Shown here piece by piece: positions 9,115-17,244 of a stretch of DNA of 64,000 nucleotides. Source of the DNA: Parasulfitobacter algicola (GTDB lineage: Bacteria; Pseudomonadota; Alphaproteobacteria; Rhodobacterales; Rhodobacteraceae). A program made the position numbers and the translations under genes. Position 1 is the stretch's first letter, and each line of letters begins with the position of its first letter. Location of the stretch: positions 531,001 through 595,000 of the forward strand of contig NZ_JABUFE010000001.1 in the NCBI RefSeq assembly GCF_013315265.1, written 5' to 3'. Under the pieces are notes generated by a model. The model was not told the DNA's origin. It did no database searches and saw only the letters and a list, made by a program, of their open reading frames with translations.

Positions 9115-12100
9115 ATGTTCCTCCGCATCATTCGATCCGTCTTTCTTAGCACAATCGGTATTCTGATCTGGTCTAGCCTGATCCTGGCGCTGTCGATCTG
9201 GTTTATCGGCCCGCTTCTTTCGATTGCAGATGTCCGGCCTTTTGACAGCGTCTTCAACCGCTTGATCGCAATTGGCGCACTTTCGGCCGGTACGGTTATC
9301 ATGATTCTGGTTATCCTTCTGAACCGCCGTGCCCGTGATAATCAAATCACCGAGTCCATCACCGCAACGCCCATTGATACAGATCCCGGCGACGCTGTTG
9401 TCGAGGCAGAGCTGGGCGAAATGCGGCAGCGGATGAAAGATGCATTGGTGATGCTACAGAAATCCAAGCTGGGTGGTCGTTTTGGGTCACGTCACCTCTA
9501 CCAACTGCCGTGGTATATCATGATCGGCCCGCCCGGCGCTGGTAAAACAACGGCGATCATCAATTCGGGTCTTCAATTCCCATTGGCCGAACGTATGGGC
9601 AAGACTGCGATTGGCGGTGTGGGCGGTACGCGCAACTGCGATTGGTGGTTCACCAACGAAGCGGTGCTGCTGGATACCGCAGGGCGTTATACGACCCAGG
9701 ATAGTGACAAGGAAGCGGACGCTAAGGCCTGGACCGGTTTTCTTGACATGCTCAAAAAACATCGCAAACGCCAACCAATCAACGGTGCAATGATCGCGAT
9801 CAGCCTGTCCGATCTGTCGTTACAAGATGCACAAACGCGGCAAGACCATGCACAGGCGATCCGGACCCGACTGCACGAGCTACGCGAACGCCTGGGTGTG
9901 CGCTTTCCGGTCTATATACTTTTCACCAAGTCAGATCTTATCGCCGGCTTTCAGGAATTCTTTGATAATCTGGGCAGCGAACAGCGCGAACAGGTCTGGG
10001 GCTTTACGCTGCCATTCGAAAAAGGTACGCAAAACAGCCCATCAATGGGGGCTTTCAATGCTGAATTCGACGCCCTTCTGGAACAGCTTGGCAATCAAAG
10101 CCTGGAACGGATGCAGGCAGAAACTGATTACCAGCGCCGTAGTCTTATTTCAGGCTTTCCGTCGCAGATTGCGTCGCTTCGTGGTGTCGCCCAAGAATTC
10201 CTTGGCAAGGTCTTTCAGGATAGCCGCTATGAGGAAAGCCAACTGCTGCGCGGGGTCTATTTCACCTCTGGCACGCAGGAAGGGATGCCAATCGACCGGC
10301 TGATGATGGGCATGGCCCAGACTTTTGGCATCGGTCGTCAGGCAATCGGCACCGGACAGGGTCAGGGCCGCAGCTATTTCCTGACACGCCTGCTGAACGG
10401 TGTGATCTTTCGCGAAGCGGGGCTCGTATCAGCCGATGATGCGGTTGAACGGCGCTATCGTTGGGTCACACGCGGGGCCATCGCGACAAGCATTCTGGCT
10501 TTTGTCGGCGTCGTGGGGCTTTGGGTGAACAGCTATCGCGGCAATGTCGCGTTGATTTCCGCGGCACAGACACAGGTTTCAGAATTCCAAGACGTATCTG
10601 CACAGATACCTGGTTCGCCCATTTCGGATCAGAACATTCCCGCTGTTGTACCCGCGCTGAATATTCTGCGTGATCTGCCGGGCAACCCGGCTGCGAATGA
10701 TCCCAAGCCACCCGTTTCGCTGACATTTGGCCTGTATCAAGGTGACGCCATCGGCAGTGAAACGGCGCAATCGTATCGCGGTGCATTGAACAGCTTACTG
10801 TTGCCCCGCTTGCTGTTCCGGCTGGAGCAACAGATGCAGGCGAACCTGAACAACTCTGACCTTCTGTTTGAGGCTCTGAAAGTTTACCTGATGCTTGGTC
10901 TTCAGGGTCCAATGGATAAAACCCAGGTCAAGCAGTGGATGCAGGCCGATTGGGCCATTGCGTTTCCCGCCCAGAATGATCTGCGCGCAGACCTTGCAGG
11001 CCATCTTGATGAAATGATGAACCAGCCAATGCGGGAAATTGCGCTGAACGGTCCACTGGTCGAACAGATCCAGGGTATTCTGGCCGAAACGCCGCTGGCT
11101 GAACGGGCGTATCAAAGCATCGTCAATGCACCGGCCGCACAACAGCTTGCCCCGTTCCGCATTACCGATATTGGTGGGCCTGCGGTATCGCGTGTGATGC
11201 TGCGGCCATCCGGTACACCGCTTAGCGTGGGCGTCGAAGGTGTTTATACCCACACCGGTTTTCACACCTATTTCCTGCCCGAAGTGCTGGTCGTGGCCGA
11301 GCGTATTCAGAAAGAAAGCCGGTTTCTGGGGCCCAGGGGTCAGGCCGAGACAACGCCACAGGCTCTTGCTCGGATCACGCGCGATGTTCTGGATCTTTAC
11401 GAAAACGATTACGTAAACCGTTATGACCAGCTTCTGGCTGATATTGATGTCATCCCCGTGGAAAGTCTGGGCCAGGCGACGGACATCATGAACATCCTTT
11501 CCGGCCCAACATCCCCGATCCGCAATATCCTTGAGGCCGTTTCTGAGGAAACCAAGCTGACGCGATTGCCTGATAATCAAGCCCTTGCCCAAGGTGCCGC
11601 ATCCAGCGCTGGTGGTTTTGTATTGGACGAAGTGCTTTCAGGCCTGGATTCCCAGCAAGCCGCCATATTTGCTGCCATTGAATCCGCATTACCTGCGGAT
11701 GAAGGTGGCGCAGCACAAAGCAAGCCGGGTCAGTTTGTCGAAGATCGCTTCAGCCGATTGCATGAGCTGGTTGATGGCTTTGACGGTGGGCCATCACAGC
11801 TTGACCAAATCATCGACATCATGACAGATGTTTATAACGAACTGAACCGTCTGTCGCTTGGCCAAAATCTCGGAACATCGATTGTCGGCCAAGGCGATAA
11901 TGCAGCAGCGCGCCTTCAGGCCGAAATCCGTCGTTTGCCCAGCCCAATGGAACGATGGGCCACGCAAGTTTCGGCGGCGTCATCCGGGGCTGCTGTTGGT
12001 GGTGCGCGGACAGAATTGAACGCCAAATGGCAGGCGCAGGTCCTACCGTTTTGCCAGCGGGCCATTGACGGCCGCTATCCGTTTAATCGCCAGTCTGCAT

Positions 12101-12708
12101 CAGACGTGGCATTGCAGGATTTCGGGCGGCTTTTCGGGCCAAGTGGGCTGATTGATACGTTCTTCAATGAAAACCTGACTTCCTTTGTCGACACCACGAC
12201 AAATCCTTGGCGAGTAAAGCGCGTAAATGGTGTGGATATTGGTATTTCAAACGCCGTAATCGCACAGTTTCAAAAGGCATCCGAGATCCGCGACAGCTTC
12301 TTTTTGGCCCCCGGTCTGCCATCAGTGACATTTGACCTGACGCCCGTTGCGCTTGATCCAAATGTCGAACAGATCACACTGGAAATTGAAGGGCAATCCG
12401 TGGTCTATGCCCATGGTCCGCCCCAGGTCACCGCACTGACATGGCCGGGTCAGGCAAGTGGGCGGACGCGAGTGGCGTTTTCGCCTGTGCGGTCAGATCT
12501 TGAAAACACCATCACGCGCGATGGCCCATGGGCCTGGTTCCGCTTGCTTGACACGGCCGAGGTGCGGCGCACGAACGTGTCAGACCGCAACCGAGTGATC
12601 TTTAACGTGGGTGGCCGGATCTCGATTTTCCAGCTTCGCGCAGGATCTGCGTTGAACCCGTTCACAGTGTCGGCGCTGGACAGTTTCAGCTGTCCAAGTT
12701 CGTTGTGA
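9115..12708 (+). CDS. tssM: TssM (IcmF) membrane-complex protein of T6SS-1
   Basis: This 1197-residue IcmF-family protein has two N-terminal transmembrane helices (about 11-33 and 52-69). A cytoplasmic NTPase-like domain carries Walker A GPPGAGKTT (138-146) and GGTRNCDWWF plus LLDTAGRYTTQD. A third transmembrane segment lies near residues 453-473. The long periplasmic domain ends in the beta-rich part that contacts TssJ (VIFNVGGRISIFQLRAGSALNPF near the end). TssM spans the periplasm and joins TssL to TssJ. The terminal TGA overlaps the tagF ATG (TGATG). Length and Walker motif are normal for the family. Confidence 0.97.
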   Translation: MFLRIIRSVFLSTIGILIWSSLILALSIWFIGPLLSIADVRPFDSVFNRLIAIGALSAGTVIMILVILLNRRARDNQITESITATPIDTDPGDAVVEAELGEMRQRMKDALVMLQKSKLGGRFGSRHLYQLPWYIMIGPPGAGKTTAIINSGLQFPLAERMGKTAIGGVGGTRNCDWWFTNEAVLLDTAGRYTTQDSDKEADAKAWTGFLDMLKKHRKRQPINGAMIAISLSDLSLQDAQTRQDHAQAIRTRLHELRERLGVRFPVYILFTKSDLIAGFQEFFDNLGSEQREQVWGFTLPFEKGTQNSPSMGAFNAEFDALLEQLGNQSLERMQAETDYQRRSLISGFPSQIASLRGVAQEFLGKVFQDSRYEESQLLRGVYFTSGTQEGMPIDRLMMGMAQTFGIGRQAIGTGQGQGRSYFLTRLLNGVIFREAGLVSADDAVERRYRWVTRGAIATSILAFVGVVGLWVNSYRGNVALISAAQTQVSEFQDVSAQIPGSPISDQNIPAVVPALNILRDLPGNPAANDPKPPVSLTFGLYQGDAIGSETAQSYRGALNSLLLPRLLFRLEQQMQANLNNSDLLFEALKVYLMLGLQGPMDKTQVKQWMQADWAIAFPAQNDLRADLAGHLDEMMNQPMREIALNGPLVEQIQGILAETPLAERAYQSIVNAPAAQQLAPFRITDIGGPAVSRVMLRPSGTPLSVGVEGVYTHTGFHTYFLPEVLVVAERIQKESRFLGPRGQAETTPQALARITRDVLDLYENDYVNRYDQLLADIDVIPVESLGQATDIMNILSGPTSPIRNILEAVSEETKLTRLPDNQALAQGAASSAGGFVLDEVLSGLDSQQAAIFAAIESALPADEGGAAQSKPGQFVEDRFSRLHELVDGFDGGPSQLDQIIDIMTDVYNELNRLSLGQNLGTSIVGQGDNAAARLQAEIRRLPSPMERWATQVSAASSGAAVGGARTELNAKWQAQVLPFCQRAIDGRYPFNRQSASDVALQDFGRLFGPSGLIDTFFNENLTSFVDTTTNPWRVKRVNGVDIGISNAVIAQFQKASEIRDSFFLAPGLPSVTFDLTPVALDPNVEQITLEIEGQSVVYAHGPPQVTALTWPGQASGRTRVAFSPVRSDLENTITRDGPWAWFRLLDTAEVRRTNVSDRNRVIFNVGGRISIFQLRAGSALNPFTVSALDSFSCPSSL

Positions 12709-13331
12709 TGACAGACCAACCTGCATACGGGTTTTATGGCAAGATGCCCTGCGTTGGCGATTTCGTTCGGCGGGGTCTGTCGCAGCCCTTTGTTTCTGTC
12801 TGGGACGAGTGGATGCAGACACTGCTGATGGCGGGTGAAACCGCAATGGGCGTACGCTGGCACGACTGCTATCTTAGCGCACCGATCTGGCGCTTTGCCC
12901 TATCGCCGGGCATGTGTGGACCACATGCTGTGACAGGCCTTATGATGCCCAGTATCGATCGCGTCGGCCGCCGGTTTCCCTTGTGCGTTGCCGCTGAAAT
13001 GGATGCGACTGCGTGGACAGCATGTCTAGCCGTTCACCCGATCATTGATCGCCTTGAACAGGCCGCATTGCGTACGCTTGACGACGACGCAACGCTTGAA
13101 CACCTTCAAGATACGCTTGCAGAACTGCCACCCCCGGCAAAGATCACGCTTGTTAACACCCACTCGGCAGGTTTTGCGGCATGCCATGACATCAAGAATA
13201 CGACGTCGATCTGGGTCGCCACGATTGACACCCAAAGCCGCGTGCTTGTCACGCCCACCCTGCCCCAAGGTGCGGCGCAGGCCACTGCCCTTTTCGACCT
13301 GAATGATCCGTACTGGGCCCTTACCAATTGA
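12708..13331 (+). CDS. tagF: TagF, T6SS-1 accessory/repressor protein
   Basis: This 207-residue protein has the TagF start pattern AYGFYGKMPCVGDFVRRGLSQPF and the internal MMPSIDRVGRRFPL near residue 85, both shared with the T6SS-2 fusion protein. TagF proteins restrain T6SS activity post-translationally, in some species by binding the FHA protein. The start is the ATG within TGATG at the tssM stop; a GTG three bases earlier is possible. The gene is followed by a separate pppA, whereas in T6SS-2 the two are fused, which supports a functional partnership of TagF and the phosphatase. Confidence 0.93.
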   Translation: MTDQPAYGFYGKMPCVGDFVRRGLSQPFVSVWDEWMQTLLMAGETAMGVRWHDCYLSAPIWRFALSPGMCGPHAVTGLMMPSIDRVGRRFPLCVAAEMDATAWTACLAVHPIIDRLEQAALRTLDDDATLEHLQDTLAELPPPAKITLVNTHSAGFAACHDIKNTTSIWVATIDTQSRVLVTPTLPQGAAQATALFDLNDPYWALTN

Positions 13332-13350
13332 ACCGACCAAGGCAACTAAG

Positions 13351-14079
13351 ATGACATCTTCTTCTACAAACACTCTGAAACGCTACAACGCCAAGACCCA
13401 TGTAGGGCTTGTGCGGAAAGTGAACGAAGACGCAATTCTGGCCCTTCCTCAGCTTGGGCTGTGGGTCGTATCAGACGGCATGGGCGGGCACGACGGTGGT
13501 GATTTTGCCAGCCAAACCGTTATCCAAGCCCTGACAGCATTGCCCCATGATCTGGCCCCGGCCGACGTGATGCACGCAGCCCGCACCGCCTTGCACACAG
13601 CACATCACACGATCCAGCAAGAAGCGACCCGGCGTGGCCATGTCACAATTGGCGCGACCGTTGTCCTGTTGGTTTTGTCGGGTGAACATTTCATGTGTCT
13701 GTGGGCCGGGGACAGCCGTCTGTATCGCCTGCGCGACGCACAACTGGAAATGGTCAGCTTTGATCATTCCGTTGTGGGCGAATTGGTTGAGGCTGGCCAA
13801 ATCACCTGGGCACAGGCCGAAGATCATCCCCACGGCAATCAGATCACACGCGCCGTCGGCATTCATGAAACGCTGCTGATCGACAAACGCCGCGGTGATG
13901 TCTTGCCGGGCGACCGCTTTCTGCTCTGCTCGGATGGTCTGACAAAATATGCTGATCACAGCATATTACATAGCCACCTAATGCAATCACCAATCGAAAC
14001 TGTTGCCGATGATCTGATCCAGATCGCGCTGGATGGCGGTGCCGCAGACAATATTTCCGTCATCGTTATCGAAACCTGA
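13351..14079 (+). CDS. pppA: PP2C-family Ser/Thr protein phosphatase PppA of T6SS-1, canonical
   Basis: This 242-residue PP2C phosphatase begins at the ATG at 13351 after AAGG; the open frame extends back to 13303 inside tagF. All metal-site motifs are present: GLVRKVNEDA (Asp27), VVSDGMGGHDGG (Asp42), CLWAGDSRLY, FLLCSDGLTKY and GGAADNISVIV. PppA reverses threonine phosphorylation of the FHA protein and so switches the system off. It works opposite a PpkA kinase, which is not in the window and may lie upstream of base 1. Compare the fused T6SS-2 copy, which has lost most of these residues. Confidence 0.96.
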   Translation: MTSSSTNTLKRYNAKTHVGLVRKVNEDAILALPQLGLWVVSDGMGGHDGGDFASQTVIQALTALPHDLAPADVMHAARTALHTAHHTIQQEATRRGHVTIGATVVLLVLSGEHFMCLWAGDSRLYRLRDAQLEMVSFDHSVVGELVEAGQITWAQAEDHPHGNQITRAVGIHETLLIDKRRGDVLPGDRFLLCSDGLTKYADHSILHSHLMQSPIETVADDLIQIALDGGAADNISVIVIET

Positions 14080-14087
14080 GGTTCGCA

Positions 14088-15122
14088 ATGCCCTGTTTCT
14101 GCACTGTACCTGCCGCCGCACTTACGAACAGATTTAGCCCAAGCATGAGCTTGGCATTACCGGCAGTACCGTTGTCCTTACAGCTTGCTGTGGCCATGCC
14201 GGCGTTGGACCCTGATGCGCGTCTGGATATGCAGATCGCCGCTGGGTTTGAAGCGATGCGTCTTCCGAACATCGACTTTGGTGGCGGCGCAATGGCTCAA
14301 ATCGCTATGACGCTATCGATGATGGCTGGCACCTTTGCGATCGACGATTTGCCGCAGCTGGACTTTCAAATGCAGCAGGCGGCCGAAAGTTTTAACCGCA
14401 ATGTCTGGCCACGGCTTGGCTGGCTGACCACACTGAAGATCCAGCCCCTTTTGAATTTTGCGATCATCGCCCGTCTGGTGCTTGATCTGCGAAGTCTTGG
14501 GATTGATCCTTTTGCTATTGAATCCCTTGCACCGCCTCCGGCGCGAATACGCCATAACTTCAGGTTTGCGTTATCGCCGCCAAAACTTCGCATGGCCCGG
14601 ATTTTAGCAGGGCTTCCCCAGCTGATTAACCTGCCGCTTGCGCTGAATATCCCTGCGCTTGGCGATCCTGGTGCAATGTCTGCGATGAACAACCGGCTTA
14701 ATGGCTTTGCCCGGCTAACACCGCCCAAGCTGATCGTATCGATGCCTATGCTCACGAAACTGGCCATGGTGCTAGAGTCACTGGCCACCATCGAAGAAGC
14801 ATTCGGGGATGCCTTTTCGCCTGCTGGCATTGAGCGGGTACGTTCAATGCTGCGCCTTTGGGGTGGCTTTCCAATTCCGATCCCGCCGCTGCCAGCGTTG
14901 GCTCTGAACGCCAAACTTGATGCTTTGCCACCGCTTGAGGATATCCGGTTGGGCGAACAAATGGCTGGATCAATGTCTGGCACTACACTCAATATGCGAT
15001 TTTCACCGCCCAAGCTGGCGATTATGCCGTTTATGAATGTGATGCTTGCCTTGAATGCATCCATGACGATGTCACTCGACATTCCGCCTTTCGACATGTG
15101 CAGCATGTGCCCTTGTTCGTAA
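14088..15122 (+). CDS. Unknown Met/Leu/Pro-rich repeat protein at the end of T6SS-1
   Basis: This 344-residue protein starts 8 bases after pppA, so it is probably the last gene of the T6SS-1 operon. I do not recognise a family. It is unusually rich in Met, Leu, Ala and Pro and poor in charge. The motif [S/T]PPKL occurs at residues 163-167, 211-215 and 306-310, about 48 and 95 residues apart, suggesting degenerate repeats of about 48 residues. Each copy is followed by a hydrophobic Met/Leu stretch. Cysteines sit only at the ends (CFC at 3-5; CSMCPCS at the C-terminus), perhaps for metal or disulfides. There is no cleavable signal peptide. A T6SS cargo or pore-like effector is possible (inference). 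Confidence 0.75.
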   Translation: MPCFCTVPAAALTNRFSPSMSLALPAVPLSLQLAVAMPALDPDARLDMQIAAGFEAMRLPNIDFGGGAMAQIAMTLSMMAGTFAIDDLPQLDFQMQQAAESFNRNVWPRLGWLTTLKIQPLLNFAIIARLVLDLRSLGIDPFAIESLAPPPARIRHNFRFALSPPKLRMARILAGLPQLINLPLALNIPALGDPGAMSAMNNRLNGFARLTPPKLIVSMPMLTKLAMVLESLATIEEAFGDAFSPAGIERVRSMLRLWGGFPIPIPPLPALALNAKLDALPPLEDIRLGEQMAGSMSGTTLNMRFSPPKLAIMPFMNVMLALNASMTMSLDIPPFDMCSMCPCS

Positions 15123-15147
15123 GGCGCGTAACCCCGTGATGACAAAA

Positions 15148-15177
15148 GTCGCGTCCTGGTCAAATACCAGGCGCGAC
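15148..15177 (-). terminator. Hairpin between convergent T6SS-1 and M15 peptidase genes
   Basis: GTCGCGTCCTGGT, a five-base loop (CAAAT), then ACCAGGCGCGAC forms a 12-bp stem with one bulged T. On the minus strand the stem is followed by TTTTGTC, so it suits termination of the peptidase transcript 33 bases after its stop. It may also stop plus-strand T6SS-1 transcription. Confidence 0.6.
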
Positions 15178-15210
15178 CGCCTTAGTCTTGCAGTGTCGAT
15201 GTTCACGGAA

Positions 15211-16020
15211 TCAGATCAGCCCCTGTCTGCGCCATTGTTCCAGCTTCTCGCGGCTTACCTCGAAATGCATCGAATCTTCGCGGCCAAAACCAGCGCCCCA
15301 GATCCAGCCCTCTTTCTTAAAGAAATCAGCCAGAAGGATCAGGCCAAGCTGCGTTTTGCCATCTGCAAGCCCATCCAGAACACCGTCGATATTGATATCA
15401 ACCGCCAGACCATAGGCATGTGCGGATGCAGAACTGGTTGACCCGCGGATCAATCGCACACAAAGCGATCCTGCACTTTTGATGCGATCATAAAGCTCAG
15501 GCTCAAAAACCTGAACATTCGCAAAAACTTGCCGAAGCGAAACCAGTGCCGGGTTGACCATTCGCGCCCGGATCGGCCCGACATCTTCGGTCGACAGAAG
15601 CGCTTTAAGTTTCGGATTGGTGGCGGGTTGGCAATCGTCCGTCAAATCCGTGCGCGGCAGACCGAATATCCCCGATAAAAATGACGGTGACGCAACGGTC
15701 AGACCATCATTTGCGGACCGACGATCCGCAATCAAAACCACCTGCGCAAAAGCATCTTTCAGGCTGTCTGACGCGGTGGGATTTCGGTTTTCAGGTTCAG
15801 GGGATTGGGTCGCATTTGAAAACGCAAGAGATGTGCGCGCATCAAGTCCGTCGATGCGGCCTTTCAGACGTTGCACTTCATCACGCAATGCCGCGATATC
15901 GTTTTCAAGCGGGCCCATATCAACCGCAGGCGGTGTGGCAAACTGGGCATCAGCAAAGTGCCATATGATCGGAGCTGCGGTGATAGACAGTGCAATCAGC
16001 ACGCCAGGCAGAATTTTCAT
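15211..16020 (-). CDS. Membrane-anchored M15-type D-Ala-D-Ala carboxypeptidase/endopeptidase-like protein
   Basis: This is 269 residues from the ATG at 16020; an ATG at 16068 would add 16 residues, and neither has a strong ribosome-binding site. Residues 2-24 form an uncleaved-looking transmembrane anchor, followed by a short coiled coil (about 36-62). The C-terminal domain (about 140-269) has the M15/VanY zinc pattern: SAHAYGLAVD (His201, Asp208) and REDSMHFE (Asp249, His252). The fold should face the periplasm and cut peptide cross-bridges or stems of peptidoglycan. It lies downstream of the RGS-like gene on the same strand and converges on T6SS-1. A local wall-opening role comparable in principle to TagX of Acinetobacter T6SS is plausible but unproven. 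Confidence 0.8.
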   Translation of the reverse strand: MKILPGVLIALSITAAPIIWHFADAQFATPPAVDMGPLENDIAALRDEVQRLKGRIDGLDARTSLAFSNATQSPEPENRNPTASDSLKDAFAQVVLIADRRSANDGLTVASPSFLSGIFGLPRTDLTDDCQPATNPKLKALLSTEDVGPIRARMVNPALVSLRQVFANVQVFEPELYDRIKSAGSLCVRLIRGSTSSASAHAYGLAVDINIDGVLDGLADGKTQLGLILLADFFKKEGWIWGAGFGREDSMHFEVSREKLEQWRRQGLI

Positions 16021-16119
16021 CACAAGGGTACTCCAATTAGGGCCAACAGCAGTATCGTTGCAACCCATTCGAAAGGCTGAACCACAGCTAAAATATTGTT
16101 TTTTAATCTATTTCAGGTC

Positions 16120-16704
16120 TTATTTGTTGCTCTTAACCAGTTCCTCAACAATTTCCTTGCCGTCCACGCGCGACCCGCGGTTCTTGGCAAGCTTGTCTGC
16201 CGCCTTAATCGCGTTGTCTTTGTTTGACCGGAACATGGTGATAACCTCGGAAAGTTCATTGGCGTTCTTGACGCCGATATCCTTCAGCAGGTTTGCGGGA
16301 ACCTTTGTTTTCTTCATCAGGTTCTGTTCGTGCTGTGCAAGAAAGTAATCGGTTCGAAAAAATTCATCCAGGAAGTTCATTTGAACAAGTTGGATCACTT
16401 CCCGACGTGCGGTGCCGTAAACATCATGCCAGCCCGCCTTATTCGTCCAAAGCAGGCTTTTGGCCAGTTTATTCGCCTTTTCGCGTATAGGAGCCGTAAT
16501 ATTGATCGATTTTGCACCGTTTTCGGTAAAATAAAGTTTGAAATGCTCTTGGGGGCTTAGCTTGGTAGAGTCATCCAGAAAATCGATGTTTTCGTCGGCC
16601 TGTCGCGATTTCACAAACGCCCTGAAGGCTGGTCCGATCGCTCTACTGCGCAAAACGTCAAGCACATTATCGGGATACGAAATTCCATCAATTTTTCTAG
16701 CCAT
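16120..16704 (-). CDS. RGS-domain-like protein
   Basis: This is 194 residues from the ATG at 16704, preceded by TTAGGAAA at good spacing; an open frame extends upstream to 16905. Residues about 13-124 resemble a regulator-of-G-protein-signalling domain. GPAFRAFVKSRQADENIDFL parallels the RGS helix containing ENIDFW. SINITAPIRE parallels the VNLD...TRE segment, and LDEFFRTDYFLAQ parallels the closing RFLKSxxYLDL. Glu38, Asn39 and Asn68 match Galpha-contacting residues of RGS4 as I recall them; the later Asp/Ser/Arg contacts are not kept. The C-terminal about 70 residues are Lys-rich and helical. Bacterial RGS-fold proteins are rare and their roles unknown. The gene is 99 bases upstream of the M15 peptidase gene, probably co-transcribed. 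Confidence 0.6.
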   Translation of the reverse strand: MARKIDGISYPDNVLDVLRSRAIGPAFRAFVKSRQADENIDFLDDSTKLSPQEHFKLYFTENGAKSINITAPIREKANKLAKSLLWTNKAGWHDVYGTARREVIQLVQMNFLDEFFRTDYFLAQHEQNLMKKTKVPANLLKDIGVKNANELSEVITMFRSNKDNAIKAADKLAKNRGSRVDGKEIVEELVKSNK

Positions 16705-17244
16705 ACTATATTTCCTAACAAGTTCGTAAAATCCTTGCAGATGGCCTTTGGCCTGTCGCAAAGGTTCATTTTTACGTGCATATGCTGCTGTATGTGCTTG
16801 TTCGGACCCAAAAGGTTCATTTTGCCGGACGTAAAGCCACGACATTCCGTAAGAAAAGGTTAAGCGACCGGCTTGGGTGTATGCCTGAAGCAGCAGTATC
16901 CGCATGCGCTGAAAGCAACAAACCTGTGTTCACCCTGTTCTCAAACCGGACGTGCGCAGTATGCGCTATTTAAAAAAAATGCGAATTATCCCTGCCTTCA
17001 AGAATAATATCGGTTCGCTCTGCGTAACTCCTGTAAGCGATTTACTTATGATGGATGAAGCCTGTGGACAGCAGAACGCAAGATACAACTGTATGTGAAG
17101 GCGATATAATCCTTTTATATCAAATGATTAATAGAATTTATTTAAATTGGGTAAGTGTTTGCGCCCTGTTTTGTTGTTTTGCCAACTTCTATACGCCACG
17201 CCACGCCAACCCATGCGTTGCTGCAAGATCAGTCGGTGTGACAA
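16705..17244. other. 540-base intergenic region with a 13-bp direct repeat
   Basis: No convincing gene is present here. AAAGGTTCATTTT occurs at 16760-16772 and 16811-16823, 51 bases apart in the same orientation. The region must hold the divergent promoters of the RGS-like gene (minus) and the hydrolase-fusion regulator (plus). It becomes AT-rich near 16970-17000 and 17100-17150. If the RGS-like protein used the farther start at 16905, the repeat would encode two RxNEP segments. Confidence 0.4.

Noticed and set aside
14366-15163. 265-codon open frame opposite the 344-residue unknown protein
   Set aside because: The plus-strand frame has operon spacing to pppA and a coherent repeat pattern, and the minus frame runs through the hairpin at 15148-15177. 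The plus frame is preferred, though neither has a known family.
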